Below are positions 39,454 through 49,366 of a DNA stretch of 64,000 bases, one piece after another (position 1 is the stretch's first letter; every line of letters begins with the position of its first letter). The translations under genes were made by a program, and so were the position numbers. The notes beneath the pieces were generated by a model. The model saw only the letters and a program-made list of their open reading frames with translations. It was not told where the DNA came from and ran no database searches. The stretch is from Bacteroidia bacterium (GTDB lineage: Bacteria > Bacteroidota > Bacteroidia > NS11-12g > UBA9320): NCBI GenBank assembly GCA_020053795.1, contig JAGVMN010000004.1, positions 1 through 64,000 of the forward strand. The letters run 5' to 3'.

Positions 39454-40290
39454 ATGCAGAATTTTTTCCTATTCCTGCGAAAATATTATCACCTTTTTCT
39501 CTTCATAATATTGGAACTGATAGCCCTTACAGCACTGGTAAAGTTCAACCATTATCAAAATGCTGTTTTTTATTCCACTGCCAACGAAGTCAGCGGATAC
39601 CTTTATCAAAAGAAATCTGACGCACTTTCTTATCTGAGCCTGAAAGAGGAAAACAAAAGACTACTGAACAATACTGCCGTTTTCATGAATGATAGTCTTG
39701 ATAATCATTTCATGATGTTTGGAACGGATTCTTTTCTGATGAACGATACGATGAAACGACCCTGGTTTAGTTTCTATGCCGCTGAGGTGATCAACAATAC
39801 CGTGCATAGAAAAAGAAATTATCTGACAATTAACAAGGGTTTTGCTCATGGAATTGAGAAGCACATGGGTGTTATTTCTCAGGATGGCGTTGTTGGAATT
39901 GTAATTGATGTATCGAAAAATTTTGCCTTGGTCATGTCGGTATTACACGATCAGTTTCAGGTATCACCTGAGATTGCAGGAAGCAATTATTTTGGAAAAT
40001 TAAAATGGGATGGAATGGATCCAAGAATGGCAAACATTGATGAGATTAGTCGCTATTACCCAGTTGAAAAAGGGCAGAGGGTGGTAACAAGTAACTTTGG
40101 AAGCACAAAATTCCCAAGGAATATCCCAATAGGAATTGTCGAATCTGTGAAAAAAAGTACTAAGAAACCATTTGCCACCATAAGGGTAAAATTGGCAACA
40201 GACTTTGGTCGGGTTCGCTCGGTGTATGTTATTAAAAATATATTCAAACAAGAGTTACAACAATTAGAGGAAAGGGTGGAAGATGAATAA
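39454..40290 (+). CDS. mreC: Rod shape-determining protein MreC
   Basis: N-terminal TM/coiled region, TINKGFAHGIEKHMGVISQDGVVGIVIDVSKNFALVMSVLH; between mreB and mreD. Confidence 0.95.
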   Translation: MQNFFLFLRKYYHLFLFIILELIALTALVKFNHYQNAVFYSTANEVSGYLYQKKSDALSYLSLKEENKRLLNNTAVFMNDSLDNHFMMFGTDSFLMNDTMKRPWFSFYAAEVINNTVHRKRNYLTINKGFAHGIEKHMGVISQDGVVGIVIDVSKNFALVMSVLHDQFQVSPEIAGSNYFGKLKWDGMDPRMANIDEISRYYPVEKGQRVVTSNFGSTKFPRNIPIGIVESVKKSTKKPFATIRVKLATDFGRVRSVYVIKNIFKQELQQLEERVEDE

Positions 40291-40801
40291 TATTTGGATC
40301 AGAACTATTTTCGGTGGCTTGCTCCTTCTGGCATTTCAGATTCTGGTGGTCAATGGCCTCGATATAGACGCTCACATTCATCCTCAGATATACATTCTAC
40401 TTCTTTTGTCTTTACCTGTGAATCTGCCCCATTGGATATCAATAATCACTGGTTTTTTTGTAGGCTATGCTGTTGACTGGTTTTCTGATACGCAGGGATT
40501 GCACGCAGCTACTTTAACAATGTTGGCATATATTCGGTATGGATATTTAAAAGCGGCTATTGACAAAGATCAGTATATTGAAGGTATCCGACCAGTCTAT
40601 GGTAATGTTGAAAATGTTTGGTATCTGGTGTATGTGAGCATTTTCAGTTTCATTTTTCATTTTATTCTCTTCATTTTAGAAGATTTTACTTTTAATCATT
40701 TTGGCGATACACTTCTGAAAATACTCTACAGTTCCAGTCTCTCGGTTTTGTTGATTCTTCTTATACAGTTTACGTTTAATACTAAGGTAAACAATGATTG
40801 A
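40283..40801 (+). CDS. mreD: Rod shape-determining protein MreD
   Basis: 172-aa multi-TM protein overlapping mreC and mrdA. Confidence 0.9.
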   Translation: MNNIWIRTIFGGLLLLAFQILVVNGLDIDAHIHPQIYILLLLSLPVNLPHWISIITGFFVGYAVDWFSDTQGLHAATLTMLAYIRYGYLKAAIDKDQYIEGIRPVYGNVENVWYLVYVSIFSFIFHFILFILEDFTFNHFGDTLLKILYSSSLSVLLILLIQFTFNTKVNND

Positions 40802-42626
40802 TGGAATAGTCAGACGAAACATTTTTATCGGAATGATGTTGGCCGTGTCCTTTTCTTTCATGGCAAGGCTTTTTTATCTTCAGGTTATAGACAAGAGTTA
40901 CACGGACTTTGCCAATCAGAATGCCCGCAAGGTACTTACAAAATACCCCGTCAGAGGGCTGATTCTGGACAGGAATAATAAACTCATTGTGTTCAATGAT
41001 GTGGTATATGACTTGATGGTGAATACACCCACAAGGCTTAAAAATTTTGACACAGCCTATTTCTGTTCGCTTATGGAGATTGATCTCATGGAATTCAAAC
41101 AACGGATTTTGAAGGCAAACCAGATGGCTTATCTGAGAAAGGGTGTTTTTAAAAAGAACCTGAATGCACCACAATTCGCTAATCTTCAGGAGAGTATGTA
41201 TGCTTTTGGCGATTTCTTTATAGAAATGAGAACTGACAGAAAGTATGAATCGCCGGTTGGTTCACATGTTTTGGGTTACATTGGGGAGATTTCACGGAAA
41301 GAATTGGAGAAGCAAAATGATGAGTACTATTCCATGGGCGACTATGTTGGCAAGAGTGGCATGGAACAATTCTATGAAGACATATTGCGGGGTGTCAAAG
41401 GAGAGGAAGTTGTTTTGGTAGATCACATGGGCCGCATAAAGGGGGCCTTTGCTGAAGGCAGATTTGATACCGAGCCCGAGTCCGGGAGTTTTGTTGTGTC
41501 GAGTATAGACCTTGAATTGCAGGAGTATGGGGAATTATTGATGAAGGATAAGATTGGCAGTGTGGTGGCTATTGAACCATCCACCGGTGAAATATTGGCC
41601 TTGATTTCAAGCCCTTCTTACGATCCCAACATGTTCAACGTAAGAAACCGTGGCCTTTATTACCCTATTTTAGCTCAGGATAAAACAAAGCCGCTTTATA
41701 ACCGGGCGGTAATGGCCATGTACCCGCCTGGCTCTGTTTTCAAGTTGGTTATGGCTTTGGTCGGGTTAGAGGAAGGAGTTATTTCTCCAGATACAAGATA
41801 TACCTGTTACAATGGCTTTCGACTGGGGAATCTTTTTATCCGTTGTCACCCGCACAATCCTCAACCCGATCTTGAAATGTCCATATCCACCTCGTGCAAT
41901 GCATATTACTGCAATGTTTTCAGGGCTGTGATGACACAGGAAAAATTTAAATCGCAACGCGATGCCTATGAAAACTGGACGAAATACATGTTTGATTTTG
42001 GATTGGGAAAAACACTTGGAATTGATGTGAACAATGAAACACCCGGAATTATAAAGAAACCGGAATATTTTGATAAAATATACGGTGAAGGAAGCTGGAA
42101 ATATTCGAATATTATTTCGCTGGCCATAGGGCAGGGGGAGCTTGGGATCACGCCTGTTCAAATGGCAAACATCGCAGCCATTATTGCCAATAGGGGCTTT
42201 TACTATGTGCCTCATACCATTCGCAAATTTGAAAATGGAAAGAGAATACCAGCAGTTTACACAAAAAAACATTTAAGCCGCGTATCGGCCTATAATTATG
42301 AAGTAGTGGTGGAGGCCATGGCCAAGGTTGTATTGCAGGGAACTGCCGCGGGTTCTAAAATAAAAGATATAGAAGTATGTGGAAAAACCGGAACAGTTCA
42401 GAATCCTCATGGAGAAAATCACAGTGTTTTTATTGCCTTTGCTCCGAAAATAAATCCAAAGATTGCTATAGCAACGGTGGTCGAGAATTCGGGATACGGT
42501 TCTACCTGGGCCGCTCCCATTGCTTCTTTGATGATAGAAAAATACATACAAAGGGATTCTACCGACCGCAAGGCATTAGAAGAGAGGATAATGAAAGCCG
42601 GTCTGATTCCTGACAATCTAAAATGA
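40794..42626 (+). CDS. mrdA: Penicillin-binding protein 2
   Basis: Transpeptidase motifs PPGSVFKL (SxxK), STSCN, VCGKTGTVQNP (KTG). Confidence 0.96.
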   Translation: MIDGIVRRNIFIGMMLAVSFSFMARLFYLQVIDKSYTDFANQNARKVLTKYPVRGLILDRNNKLIVFNDVVYDLMVNTPTRLKNFDTAYFCSLMEIDLMEFKQRILKANQMAYLRKGVFKKNLNAPQFANLQESMYAFGDFFIEMRTDRKYESPVGSHVLGYIGEISRKELEKQNDEYYSMGDYVGKSGMEQFYEDILRGVKGEEVVLVDHMGRIKGAFAEGRFDTEPESGSFVVSSIDLELQEYGELLMKDKIGSVVAIEPSTGEILALISSPSYDPNMFNVRNRGLYYPILAQDKTKPLYNRAVMAMYPPGSVFKLVMALVGLEEGVISPDTRYTCYNGFRLGNLFIRCHPHNPQPDLEMSISTSCNAYYCNVFRAVMTQEKFKSQRDAYENWTKYMFDFGLGKTLGIDVNNETPGIIKKPEYFDKIYGEGSWKYSNIISLAIGQGELGITPVQMANIAAIIANRGFYYVPHTIRKFENGKRIPAVYTKKHLSRVSAYNYEVVVEAMAKVVLQGTAAGSKIKDIEVCGKTGTVQNPHGENHSVFIAFAPKINPKIAIATVVENSGYGSTWAAPIASLMIEKYIQRDSTDRKALEERIMKAGLIPDNLK

Positions 42627-43897
42627 GAGAAGAAAAGATATACAGTGGCAGTACCGATTGGCCGGTTATTATTCTATATTTAATGTTGTGTTCAATTGGA
42701 GTAATGAGTATCTATTCTTCAAGTTATGAAACCGGTGGCAGCTTGTTTGATTTCGGGACGAAATATGGCAAACAGCTTCTTTGGTTTGGTATTTCATTGG
42801 CTGCAGGGTTTAGCCTATTCCTTTTCGATTCGAGATTTTTTAATGTGTTTGCCTATTTGTTCTATGCGATTTTTCTTGGTTTGCTATTAATAGTTTTATT
42901 GGTAGGCCGTGAGACTTTTGGGTCTAAATCGTGGATAGAAATTGGTGGATTTAGTCTGCAACCATCAGAATTTGCCAAGCTGGGAACGGCATTGGCATTG
43001 GGGAGGTATCTGAGCGAATATGGAACCGATGTCAGAAAATGGTCTCACAGATTAAAAGCAATAATGATTATCTGTGTGCCTATGTTGATGGTTTTACTTC
43101 AGGGCGATGCCGGCTCTTCTTTGGTTTTTATGGCCTTTGTTTTTGTTCTATACAGGGAAGGGCTGCCCGGTTTTATTTTGGTGCTTGGATTCGGGCTAGC
43201 TCTTATATTTGTGTTGACCTTGCTTTTTGGACCCGGAATCATCACTATGGTTGCCTTTTTCATCTGCCTTATTTTTGCTTCATTTGGCTTCAGGCGAAAA
43301 CAATTATTGGCTCTCTTGCTGGTTATAGTGGTAGTAGTGGCTGCCTGCTCTTTCAGCGTGCAATATGTGTTTGATAACGCATTGAAAGTTCATCAAAAAA
43401 AAAGAATACTGGTGACCCTGAAATTATTGGACGACCCAAAAGGATTTGGCTACAATGTAAATCAATCTAAAATAGCCATTGGATCCGGTGGATTTTGGGG
43501 CAAAGGTTATTTACAGGGAACCCAAACCAAAGGCGACTTTGTGCCAGAGCAAACCACAGATTTTATTTTTAGTAATATAGGTGAGGAATTTGGCATGGTA
43601 GGAACCTGGCTTCTGGTCATACTCTACACCATGCTGTTGGTAAGAATTGTGTTCATAGCCGAACGACAGAAAAACCGTTTCAATCGGATTTATTGCTATG
43701 GTGTGGCTTCCATCCTCTTTTTCCATTTTGCAGTGAATATAGGGATGGCTATAGATCTGTTGCCTGTTATTGGGATTCCCCTTCCTTTTTTAAGCTATGG
43801 AGGTTCATCACTGCTGGCTTTTACGCTGCTCCTTTTTCTTCTTGTCAGACTTGATGCCAACAGGGAGCATGAATTGGATACGATCGGCAAAAGTTAG
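42623..43897 (+). CDS. rodA: Rod shape-determining protein RodA (SEDS glycosyltransferase)
   Basis: SIYSSSYETGG, LQPSEFAKLG, VPEQTTDFIFSNIGEEFG, PLPFLSYGGSSLL. Confidence 0.96.
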   Translation: MREEKIYSGSTDWPVIILYLMLCSIGVMSIYSSSYETGGSLFDFGTKYGKQLLWFGISLAAGFSLFLFDSRFFNVFAYLFYAIFLGLLLIVLLVGRETFGSKSWIEIGGFSLQPSEFAKLGTALALGRYLSEYGTDVRKWSHRLKAIMIICVPMLMVLLQGDAGSSLVFMAFVFVLYREGLPGFILVLGFGLALIFVLTLLFGPGIITMVAFFICLIFASFGFRRKQLLALLLVIVVVVAACSFSVQYVFDNALKVHQKKRILVTLKLLDDPKGFGYNVNQSKIAIGSGGFWGKGYLQGTQTKGDFVPEQTTDFIFSNIGEEFGMVGTWLLVILYTMLLVRIVFIAERQKNRFNRIYCYGVASILFFHFAVNIGMAIDLLPVIGIPLPFLSYGGSSLLAFTLLLFLLVRLDANREHELDTIGKS

Positions 43898-43969
43898 ACA
43901 AAGAGATCATCAGATCATATATTAATGAGTAATGGTCTATTTTTAATTTTAAATTTCTGATTATTTCTT

Positions 43970-44317
43970 TTACATCAAATCTCTCCTGACTTTTAAAGGA
44001 AGCCCTTTCACCACTTCGGCATAGCTATGGTCTATCCATTCTTTCACCAGAGCATCGGCCAATGAGCCATTCATTTTAATGGTAATCCAATGTTTCTTGT
44101 TCATATGAAAGCCGGGTGCTACCTGAGGAAATTCTTCCCGAAGTTCAAGGGCCTTTTCGGGATTGCATTTCAGGTTAATGCTTTCAAAAAGGTTAATGTC
44201 TGCTAAAGCAAACATTTTTCCGGCCACCTTAAAAACAAGGGTGTTTTCATCAAAGGGTAAATCCTCAGTTGTCATTTTCTTGCTGAGGCAATATGCCCGG
44301 AATGCTTCCATATCCAT
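43970..44317 (-). CDS. MmcQ/YjbR family DNA-binding protein
   Basis: MDMEAFRAYCLSKKMTTEDLPFDENTLVFKVAGKMFAL...NLKCNPEKALELREEF...GFHMNKKHWITI. Confidence 0.92.
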   Translation of the reverse strand: MDMEAFRAYCLSKKMTTEDLPFDENTLVFKVAGKMFALADINLFESINLKCNPEKALELREEFPQVAPGFHMNKKHWITIKMNGSLADALVKEWIDHSYAEVVKGLPLKVRRDLM

Positions 44318-44436
44318 CCGGCAAAAATAGAATCATGATTTGATAAACCGGTCATTTCAATCTGCACAGAGGACTCCGGGTGAAAGAACAGAAGAGTGAT
44401 CAACGTATTAGTCGGTTAAAGTATCCCGATTACTGC

Positions 44437-44472
44437 AAAAAAAAAGCCCCTGGATTATCAGGGCTTTTTTTT
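44437..44472. terminator. Bidirectional rho-independent terminator
   Basis: AAAAAAAAAGCCCCTGGATTATCAGGGCTTTTTTTT: A run, stem AGCCCTG/CAGGGCT-type, T run; just past the 44499 stop of the minus-strand S8 peptidase gene. Confidence 0.85.
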
Positions 44473-44498
44473 GACTATAATGCGTTGATATTCTTAGG

Positions 44499-45743
44499 TT
44501 ATTTATGTGCAATGGAATAATATTTCCCATCGGTGCTGAGATATACAGAACCGTTTGTACTCAAATTTCCACCGGTAATTAAAAGCAATCCGGTGACATG
44601 AGGAGTTGCCATACTGGTTCCACTCATGGTCGCATAGGTGTTTCCTTTATATGTGGAAAGGATGCTTGCTCCAGGTGCGATGTAGTCCACAGGTGGCTGA
44701 CCGTAATTGGACCAAGAAGTGAAGTTATCTGTGTTGTCCATAGCTGAAATCGTGACAATATAAGTACCATTCACTCTGGCAGGGGAAGAGTTATTAGCAA
44801 CAGTTCCTTCATTACCTGCTGCCAAAGAAAACCAGATTCCCTTAGAAGCGGCGGATGCAACGGCATTATCAAGACTGGTTGATACCCCGCCACCCAGACT
44901 CATATTGGCGGCATCGCCGGCAGCCGCGTTGGCAGCAACATAGTCAACGCCTTTAATAACGCCAGATGTAGTACCTGACCCGGCATTGCTGAGTACTTTT
45001 ACTGCAACAACAGAAGCATCGTAAGCCACACCAACTACACCGATAGAATTGTTTTTGGCGGCAATCGTTCCGGCAACATGAGTACCGTGACCATGGCCGT
45101 CATTTGCAGTTTTAGCCCCACTGACAAAGGACTTGCTTTTGGTTTGGTTGACATTCAGATCGGGATGATTAAACTCCACTCCTGTATCAATTATCCATGC
45201 GGTTTTGCCGCTACCGGAGGCATTGCCTACGCGGGTAACACCCCATGGCGTTGTTTGAGCAGGCTGAGTTACACCGCTACCTCCTCCACCTGGTTTAGCG
45301 TTTGCATCAAAATCATTTCCCAAAACAACCCATCTGTCTGGTTCAACAGAAGCGATATTTGGATTATTTAGAATGTCATTCAGTTGCTTGGCATTAAGTT
45401 TGGCGGCAAATCCTTTAACCGATGCACCAAAAGTGTGAATTATCGCTGTTTCAGGTATATGCATGCTATTCAGCATTGGAGTGGCGGCTTCTTTCACCGA
45501 GTTGATGATGTCATCGTAGGTCATGCCTTTTTTAAATGATTTTCCGATCTCTCTTGAGAATGTTTCGGAATAAACTGCAATGTACTGCCCGGGTATGATC
45601 TCCCCGTTTTGATATTTTACAGGCATTTGATTGTTTCCGGAAATGTCGTAAGCTCTTTTCTCAGGTCTGTCTTCTGAACATCCAGAAATCGTTAAGGCCA
45701 ATGTTCCGGCTGTAATAAATAATAGGTTTTTAAATTGTCTCAT
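44499..45743 (-). CDS. Secreted/lipoprotein S8 (subtilisin-like) serine peptidase
   Basis: Lipobox ISGC; catalytic D (AWIIDTGVEFNHPDL), H (GHGHGTHVAGTIAA), S (GTSMATPHVTG); I9-like propeptide. Confidence 0.93.
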   Translation of the reverse strand: MRQFKNLLFITAGTLALTISGCSEDRPEKRAYDISGNNQMPVKYQNGEIIPGQYIAVYSETFSREIGKSFKKGMTYDDIINSVKEAATPMLNSMHIPETAIIHTFGASVKGFAAKLNAKQLNDILNNPNIASVEPDRWVVLGNDFDANAKPGGGGSGVTQPAQTTPWGVTRVGNASGSGKTAWIIDTGVEFNHPDLNVNQTKSKSFVSGAKTANDGHGHGTHVAGTIAAKNNSIGVVGVAYDASVVAVKVLSNAGSGTTSGVIKGVDYVAANAAAGDAANMSLGGGVSTSLDNAVASAASKGIWFSLAAGNEGTVANNSSPARVNGTYIVTISAMDNTDNFTSWSNYGQPPVDYIAPGASILSTYKGNTYATMSGTSMATPHVTGLLLITGGNLSTNGSVYLSTDGKYYSIAHK

Positions 45744-46111
45744 GGGTATAAGTTTATTTTCGATTCAAATGTAAGACACATTTATCACAAATAACGGAAA
45801 CTCGAAAATAAACCGGATACCATACTTTTGGGAATTAGTGAGCAACACTTATTCGTATTGGACTGTTCCGAAGGCTAAAAAATAACTTAAAGCTGATAGG
45901 CCGCCATATTATTGATTTAATTCCGCCTCAACATCTTCGAAAGGCAATTGTTAAGTTTCATGCAGACAAGTACTGTTATAAATATAAAAAAAACCGCGAT
46001 TATTATTTGCATTATTTCTGGTCAAACGGTTCGAATCATTAAGTTTTTAATTATTCCATTGGAAGAACAATTCCTATCACAGAATACACATGAAACTTTT
46101 GACCCGGAAGC

Positions 46112-49100
46112 CTATAACTTGGTGATTTTGTAGGTTTGAACCTTTTGTCCTGAAGTAACCCGCACGATATAGAGTCCTTTTTTGCAGAACGAAATATCAA
46201 CCGGTGTTACAAAATTTTGATTGCCATCCGGATCAAATTTCATTTCTTTCACAATGGTTCCAGCAATATCCATGATTTCAATTTGTATGCCATCGGCAAC
46301 CGAAGTGCGTGTGATATCGAGTGTCAACTCTCCAGAAGTTGGATTGGGATATGCCTGTATAGTTATTTTCGCAGAGGCAAAATCTACCACTTTGGTTTTA
46401 CTGTATTCATATTTCCCGTCATAGTCCACTTGTTTCAGCCTGTAATAATTGAGTTGAAAAGGTTTGTCATCCGTAAAATCGTATTTAATAATTTCGGAGC
46501 TGTTGCCATTCCCTTCAATGCGACCAATCTGAGTCCAACTTTTAGCATCACCGCTTCTCTGAACCTCAAAATGTGAGTTGTTGATTTCGCTCGCGGTAGC
46601 CCAAGACAACACGGCTGCCTCACCTTTAATTTCCGTGTTAAAATAAATCATAACGACTGGTAAGGGGCTTAAAAAAGGAACAGCATCATAAAAATTAATT
46701 GAGTGTAGTCGGGTACCGGAAAAGGTGGCACAATTTCCTCCATCGCAACATCCACCCAATTTAATGGTAAGCGAATCGGTGTTGGTATAATTGCAACTGG
46801 CAATGTACTTTGTCTCTGTCAAATCAATATCCGGAACATTAGAAACCGGCCCTTTGAAAATAATATGAGGTGGACTGGAGGTTATAGTTAAGGTTGTATT
46901 ACTTTCAACGCTGTACGATGCAGGATTATCAAATGTATTGTATTCTCTGACCTTACTGGCATCGCCATCAATGTCTATACCTTGTGCTTTGAAGGATGAA
47001 AGTGTGAGCCGGGCGTTGGTACTGGCATTGTAAAACCTAACCCTGAATTCAATTCCCCAGCAATTACCGTTGGTTTGCGATCCGTTGACAATTGGTTGCC
47101 AAGCTTCGTTGGAACCCAATTCTGATTGATCTATAGTTTCCAAACTGGCCCCACCGGTAATGCCGATGATTTCAATCACCGCTTTTATGGTGACTGACTC
47201 AGCAGTCCCAACATTGTTCCATGTGTATTTGGCTCCGACATTTCCTGGGGTTCCGGATATGGATGGAGTTCCTGTAAAATTAAGTTGAACTGAACCATCG
47301 TCTCCCTCAATACCAAAAGGGGAGAAGGTGCCATTGTAATCATAATAAATAATAGTCGCAGTTGTGTTACCGCTAATATTTTCTTTTTGGCCGCTTGGTC
47401 TTTCCCAGCTTGTTCTATAATGCAGCAACTGACAAGGTTTATTTCGGTTAACTGAAAGCTCACGGGTGGAAGACCACTGAAATTTAATATCAACATTAGA
47501 CCCACCGGAGTCGTCTTCCGTTATATTCCACATGGCTTTAACAATATTGGCCGTAATTGCAGTACCTGTTTTTGTGCCGTTGGTAGTAATGACGCTGTCA
47601 ACCCGTAAACTGAAATTATCAGTTGTATGGCTGCTGTTAAAAGTAAGTGCTACCGGTGAGTATCCCGCAGTTAGCGGATTTAAACCAACGGGGAAAAATT
47701 TAGTGCTATTGGCAGTACAACTCATCCATTTAAAAACGCCGGTATTTCCGGTATAAACGAATGCAGAACTACTGCCACCAAAAAGTGTTGAACCTGATGC
47801 CATTACAATATTGTTGTCTTCAAGAGAAATGATGCCATCTGTCAAGGTCAGAGCAGAGTTTATCGTAATGTTTGTCTCAAGAGCAATTTGAGGACTATTG
47901 ACGTAAGTATTGTTAATGGTCAGACTATCAAAGGTTGTCGGACTGGTGCCGCCAATTATTTGTGTGCCACTTCCAATGAAAGTAACCAAACCGGAACCTT
48001 GGGTAAAGGTTCCATTATTGGTGAAATTTCCTCCGATATTCAGCCTTGGGTTATTTGTTGATCCCAGATAAGAGGCACCTGTTTCTATAACTAAATCTTT
48101 CGAAAGTGTAACTGTTCCAGAGCCAATTATTTTGGAACCGGAGGTCAATGATAGGTTATCGTAATCCGTCCTAGCAGTAATTGTTTGGGTAGAGGATGCC
48201 GTATATTGAATGTTTGAATTGCTCCCTAATGAGATCGTTGGTGAATTCGTAGATTTAATTACGGTAGATGTAGAACCCGAAAAACCTGCGGTATTGGCCG
48301 TTTGAAAAACTCCGTTGATTGAAGCAGTTGCAGAAGTTCCAAAAGCGATAATGGACGATCCGGCATTCATGGTTGAACCATCAGCCACTGTCAGGGTTTT
48401 CGAATTGGATAATGAAATGGCATAGTTTCCGGTCGCAAAGGAACTTGCAGTTAATCCATCTCCAACTGACAGGTTTCCAGAAACAAGCGTTGATGTTATA
48501 GCCGTACTTAAGGTTGCCACTGCAGAATTGGAATTTTTAATGGCAAGATTGTAATAACCGGCCGTCGGGAAATTGATGGTTTGTGCAACTGTGCCAATAT
48601 AAACAACAGTACCCGTTCCTTTAGTGAAGCCGCAGTTTTGTGCATTAAAAGAACCCCCTAAACTCAAAGTACCTGCCCCTCCTCCCATATCTATCTTATT
48701 ATTTGTTGTAGTTCCAGCAATTACCACTAAATTTCCTGTAACTGTAAGTGTACCAGTGCTAAGGTAAATTTTGACAATTCTGGTTGAGGTGGTATTTGTT
48801 CCCGCCATGGTAAGAATACCACCGACAGAAACTTTGCCGGCATTCACATTTAAAGCGTTAGTTGTAGCTCCGGATGATCTGTTGATGGTTAAATTACCAC
48901 CTACGTTAAGTTCCGCAGTGGCATCAGACAGTGAAAGGCTATTTGCGGTGGCAAAACTACCCGAACCTATGGTGATGGTTGAACAGGCGGCCTTATAACC
49001 AGCGGGAATGGTTACCGAACGAGCCGTTGAACTTTCACCAATAATGACTACATCACCTTCCACAGGAATAGAAGCACCCGAGCTACCTCCAGAAGTAGCT

Positions 49101-49300
49101 GACCAGATAGATGTTGAATTCCAGTTTCCGCTGGCTACAGCATATCTTGTGACACCGGCTGCAAAAGTCTTTTCAGATGGAGCCAGATTACTGAAAATAA
49201 AGAAAATAATACCGAGTAATAAGGCTGCGACAACTGAAACAATTACAATTTTGTTTAGGCGAATTTCGGTGATTACATTAGGTTCGTTGTAAATTGACAT
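46112..49300 (-). CDS. Large secreted beta-strand-repeat protein with T9SS type A sorting domain
   Basis: Repetitive Ser/Thr/Gly-rich beta-strand region; EINNSHFEVQRSGDAKSWTQIGRIEGNGNS; C-terminal IQAYPNPTSGELTLDI...KKGLYIVRVTSGQKVQTYKITKL. Confidence 0.88.
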   Translation of the reverse strand: MSIYNEPNVITEIRLNKIVIVSVVAALLLGIIFFIFSNLAPSEKTFAAGVTRYAVASGNWNSTSIWSATSGGSSGASIPVEGDVVIIGESSTARSVTIPAGYKAACSTITIGSGSFATANSLSLSDATAELNVGGNLTINRSSGATTNALNVNAGKVSVGGILTMAGTNTTSTRIVKIYLSTGTLTVTGNLVVIAGTTTNNKIDMGGGAGTLSLGGSFNAQNCGFTKGTGTVVYIGTVAQTINFPTAGYYNLAIKNSNSAVATLSTAITSTLVSGNLSVGDGLTASSFATGNYAISLSNSKTLTVADGSTMNAGSSIIAFGTSATASINGVFQTANTAGFSGSTSTVIKSTNSPTISLGSNSNIQYTASSTQTITARTDYDNLSLTSGSKIIGSGTVTLSKDLVIETGASYLGSTNNPRLNIGGNFTNNGTFTQGSGLVTFIGSGTQIIGGTSPTTFDSLTINNTYVNSPQIALETNITINSALTLTDGIISLEDNNIVMASGSTLFGGSSSAFVYTGNTGVFKWMSCTANSTKFFPVGLNPLTAGYSPVALTFNSSHTTDNFSLRVDSVITTNGTKTGTAITANIVKAMWNITEDDSGGSNVDIKFQWSSTRELSVNRNKPCQLLHYRTSWERPSGQKENISGNTTATIIYYDYNGTFSPFGIEGDDGSVQLNFTGTPSISGTPGNVGAKYTWNNVGTAESVTIKAVIEIIGITGGASLETIDQSELGSNEAWQPIVNGSQTNGNCWGIEFRVRFYNASTNARLTLSSFKAQGIDIDGDASKVREYNTFDNPASYSVESNTTLTITSSPPHIIFKGPVSNVPDIDLTETKYIASCNYTNTDSLTIKLGGCCDGGNCATFSGTRLHSINFYDAVPFLSPLPVVMIYFNTEIKGEAAVLSWATASEINNSHFEVQRSGDAKSWTQIGRIEGNGNSSEIIKYDFTDDKPFQLNYYRLKQVDYDGKYEYSKTKVVDFASAKITIQAYPNPTSGELTLDITRTSVADGIQIEIMDIAGTIVKEMKFDPDGNQNFVTPVDISFCKKGLYIVRVTSGQKVQTYKITKL

Positions 49301-49366
49301 CGTGATTAAAGTTAGTAGTAATTAATGGCACTTAATGAAGTGTATTTGGTTATTCCTTCCCGTTTA

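Noticed and set aside
38424-43897. mreBCD-mrdA-rodA cluster as an unusual locus
   Set aside because: Standard Bacteroidota order with normal catalytic motifs; nothing unexplained.
48771-49292. Plus-strand ORFs opposite the N-terminal half of the T9SS protein
   Set aside because: Arise from Ser/Thr/Gly-rich repeat coding on the minus strand; no start context or family motif.
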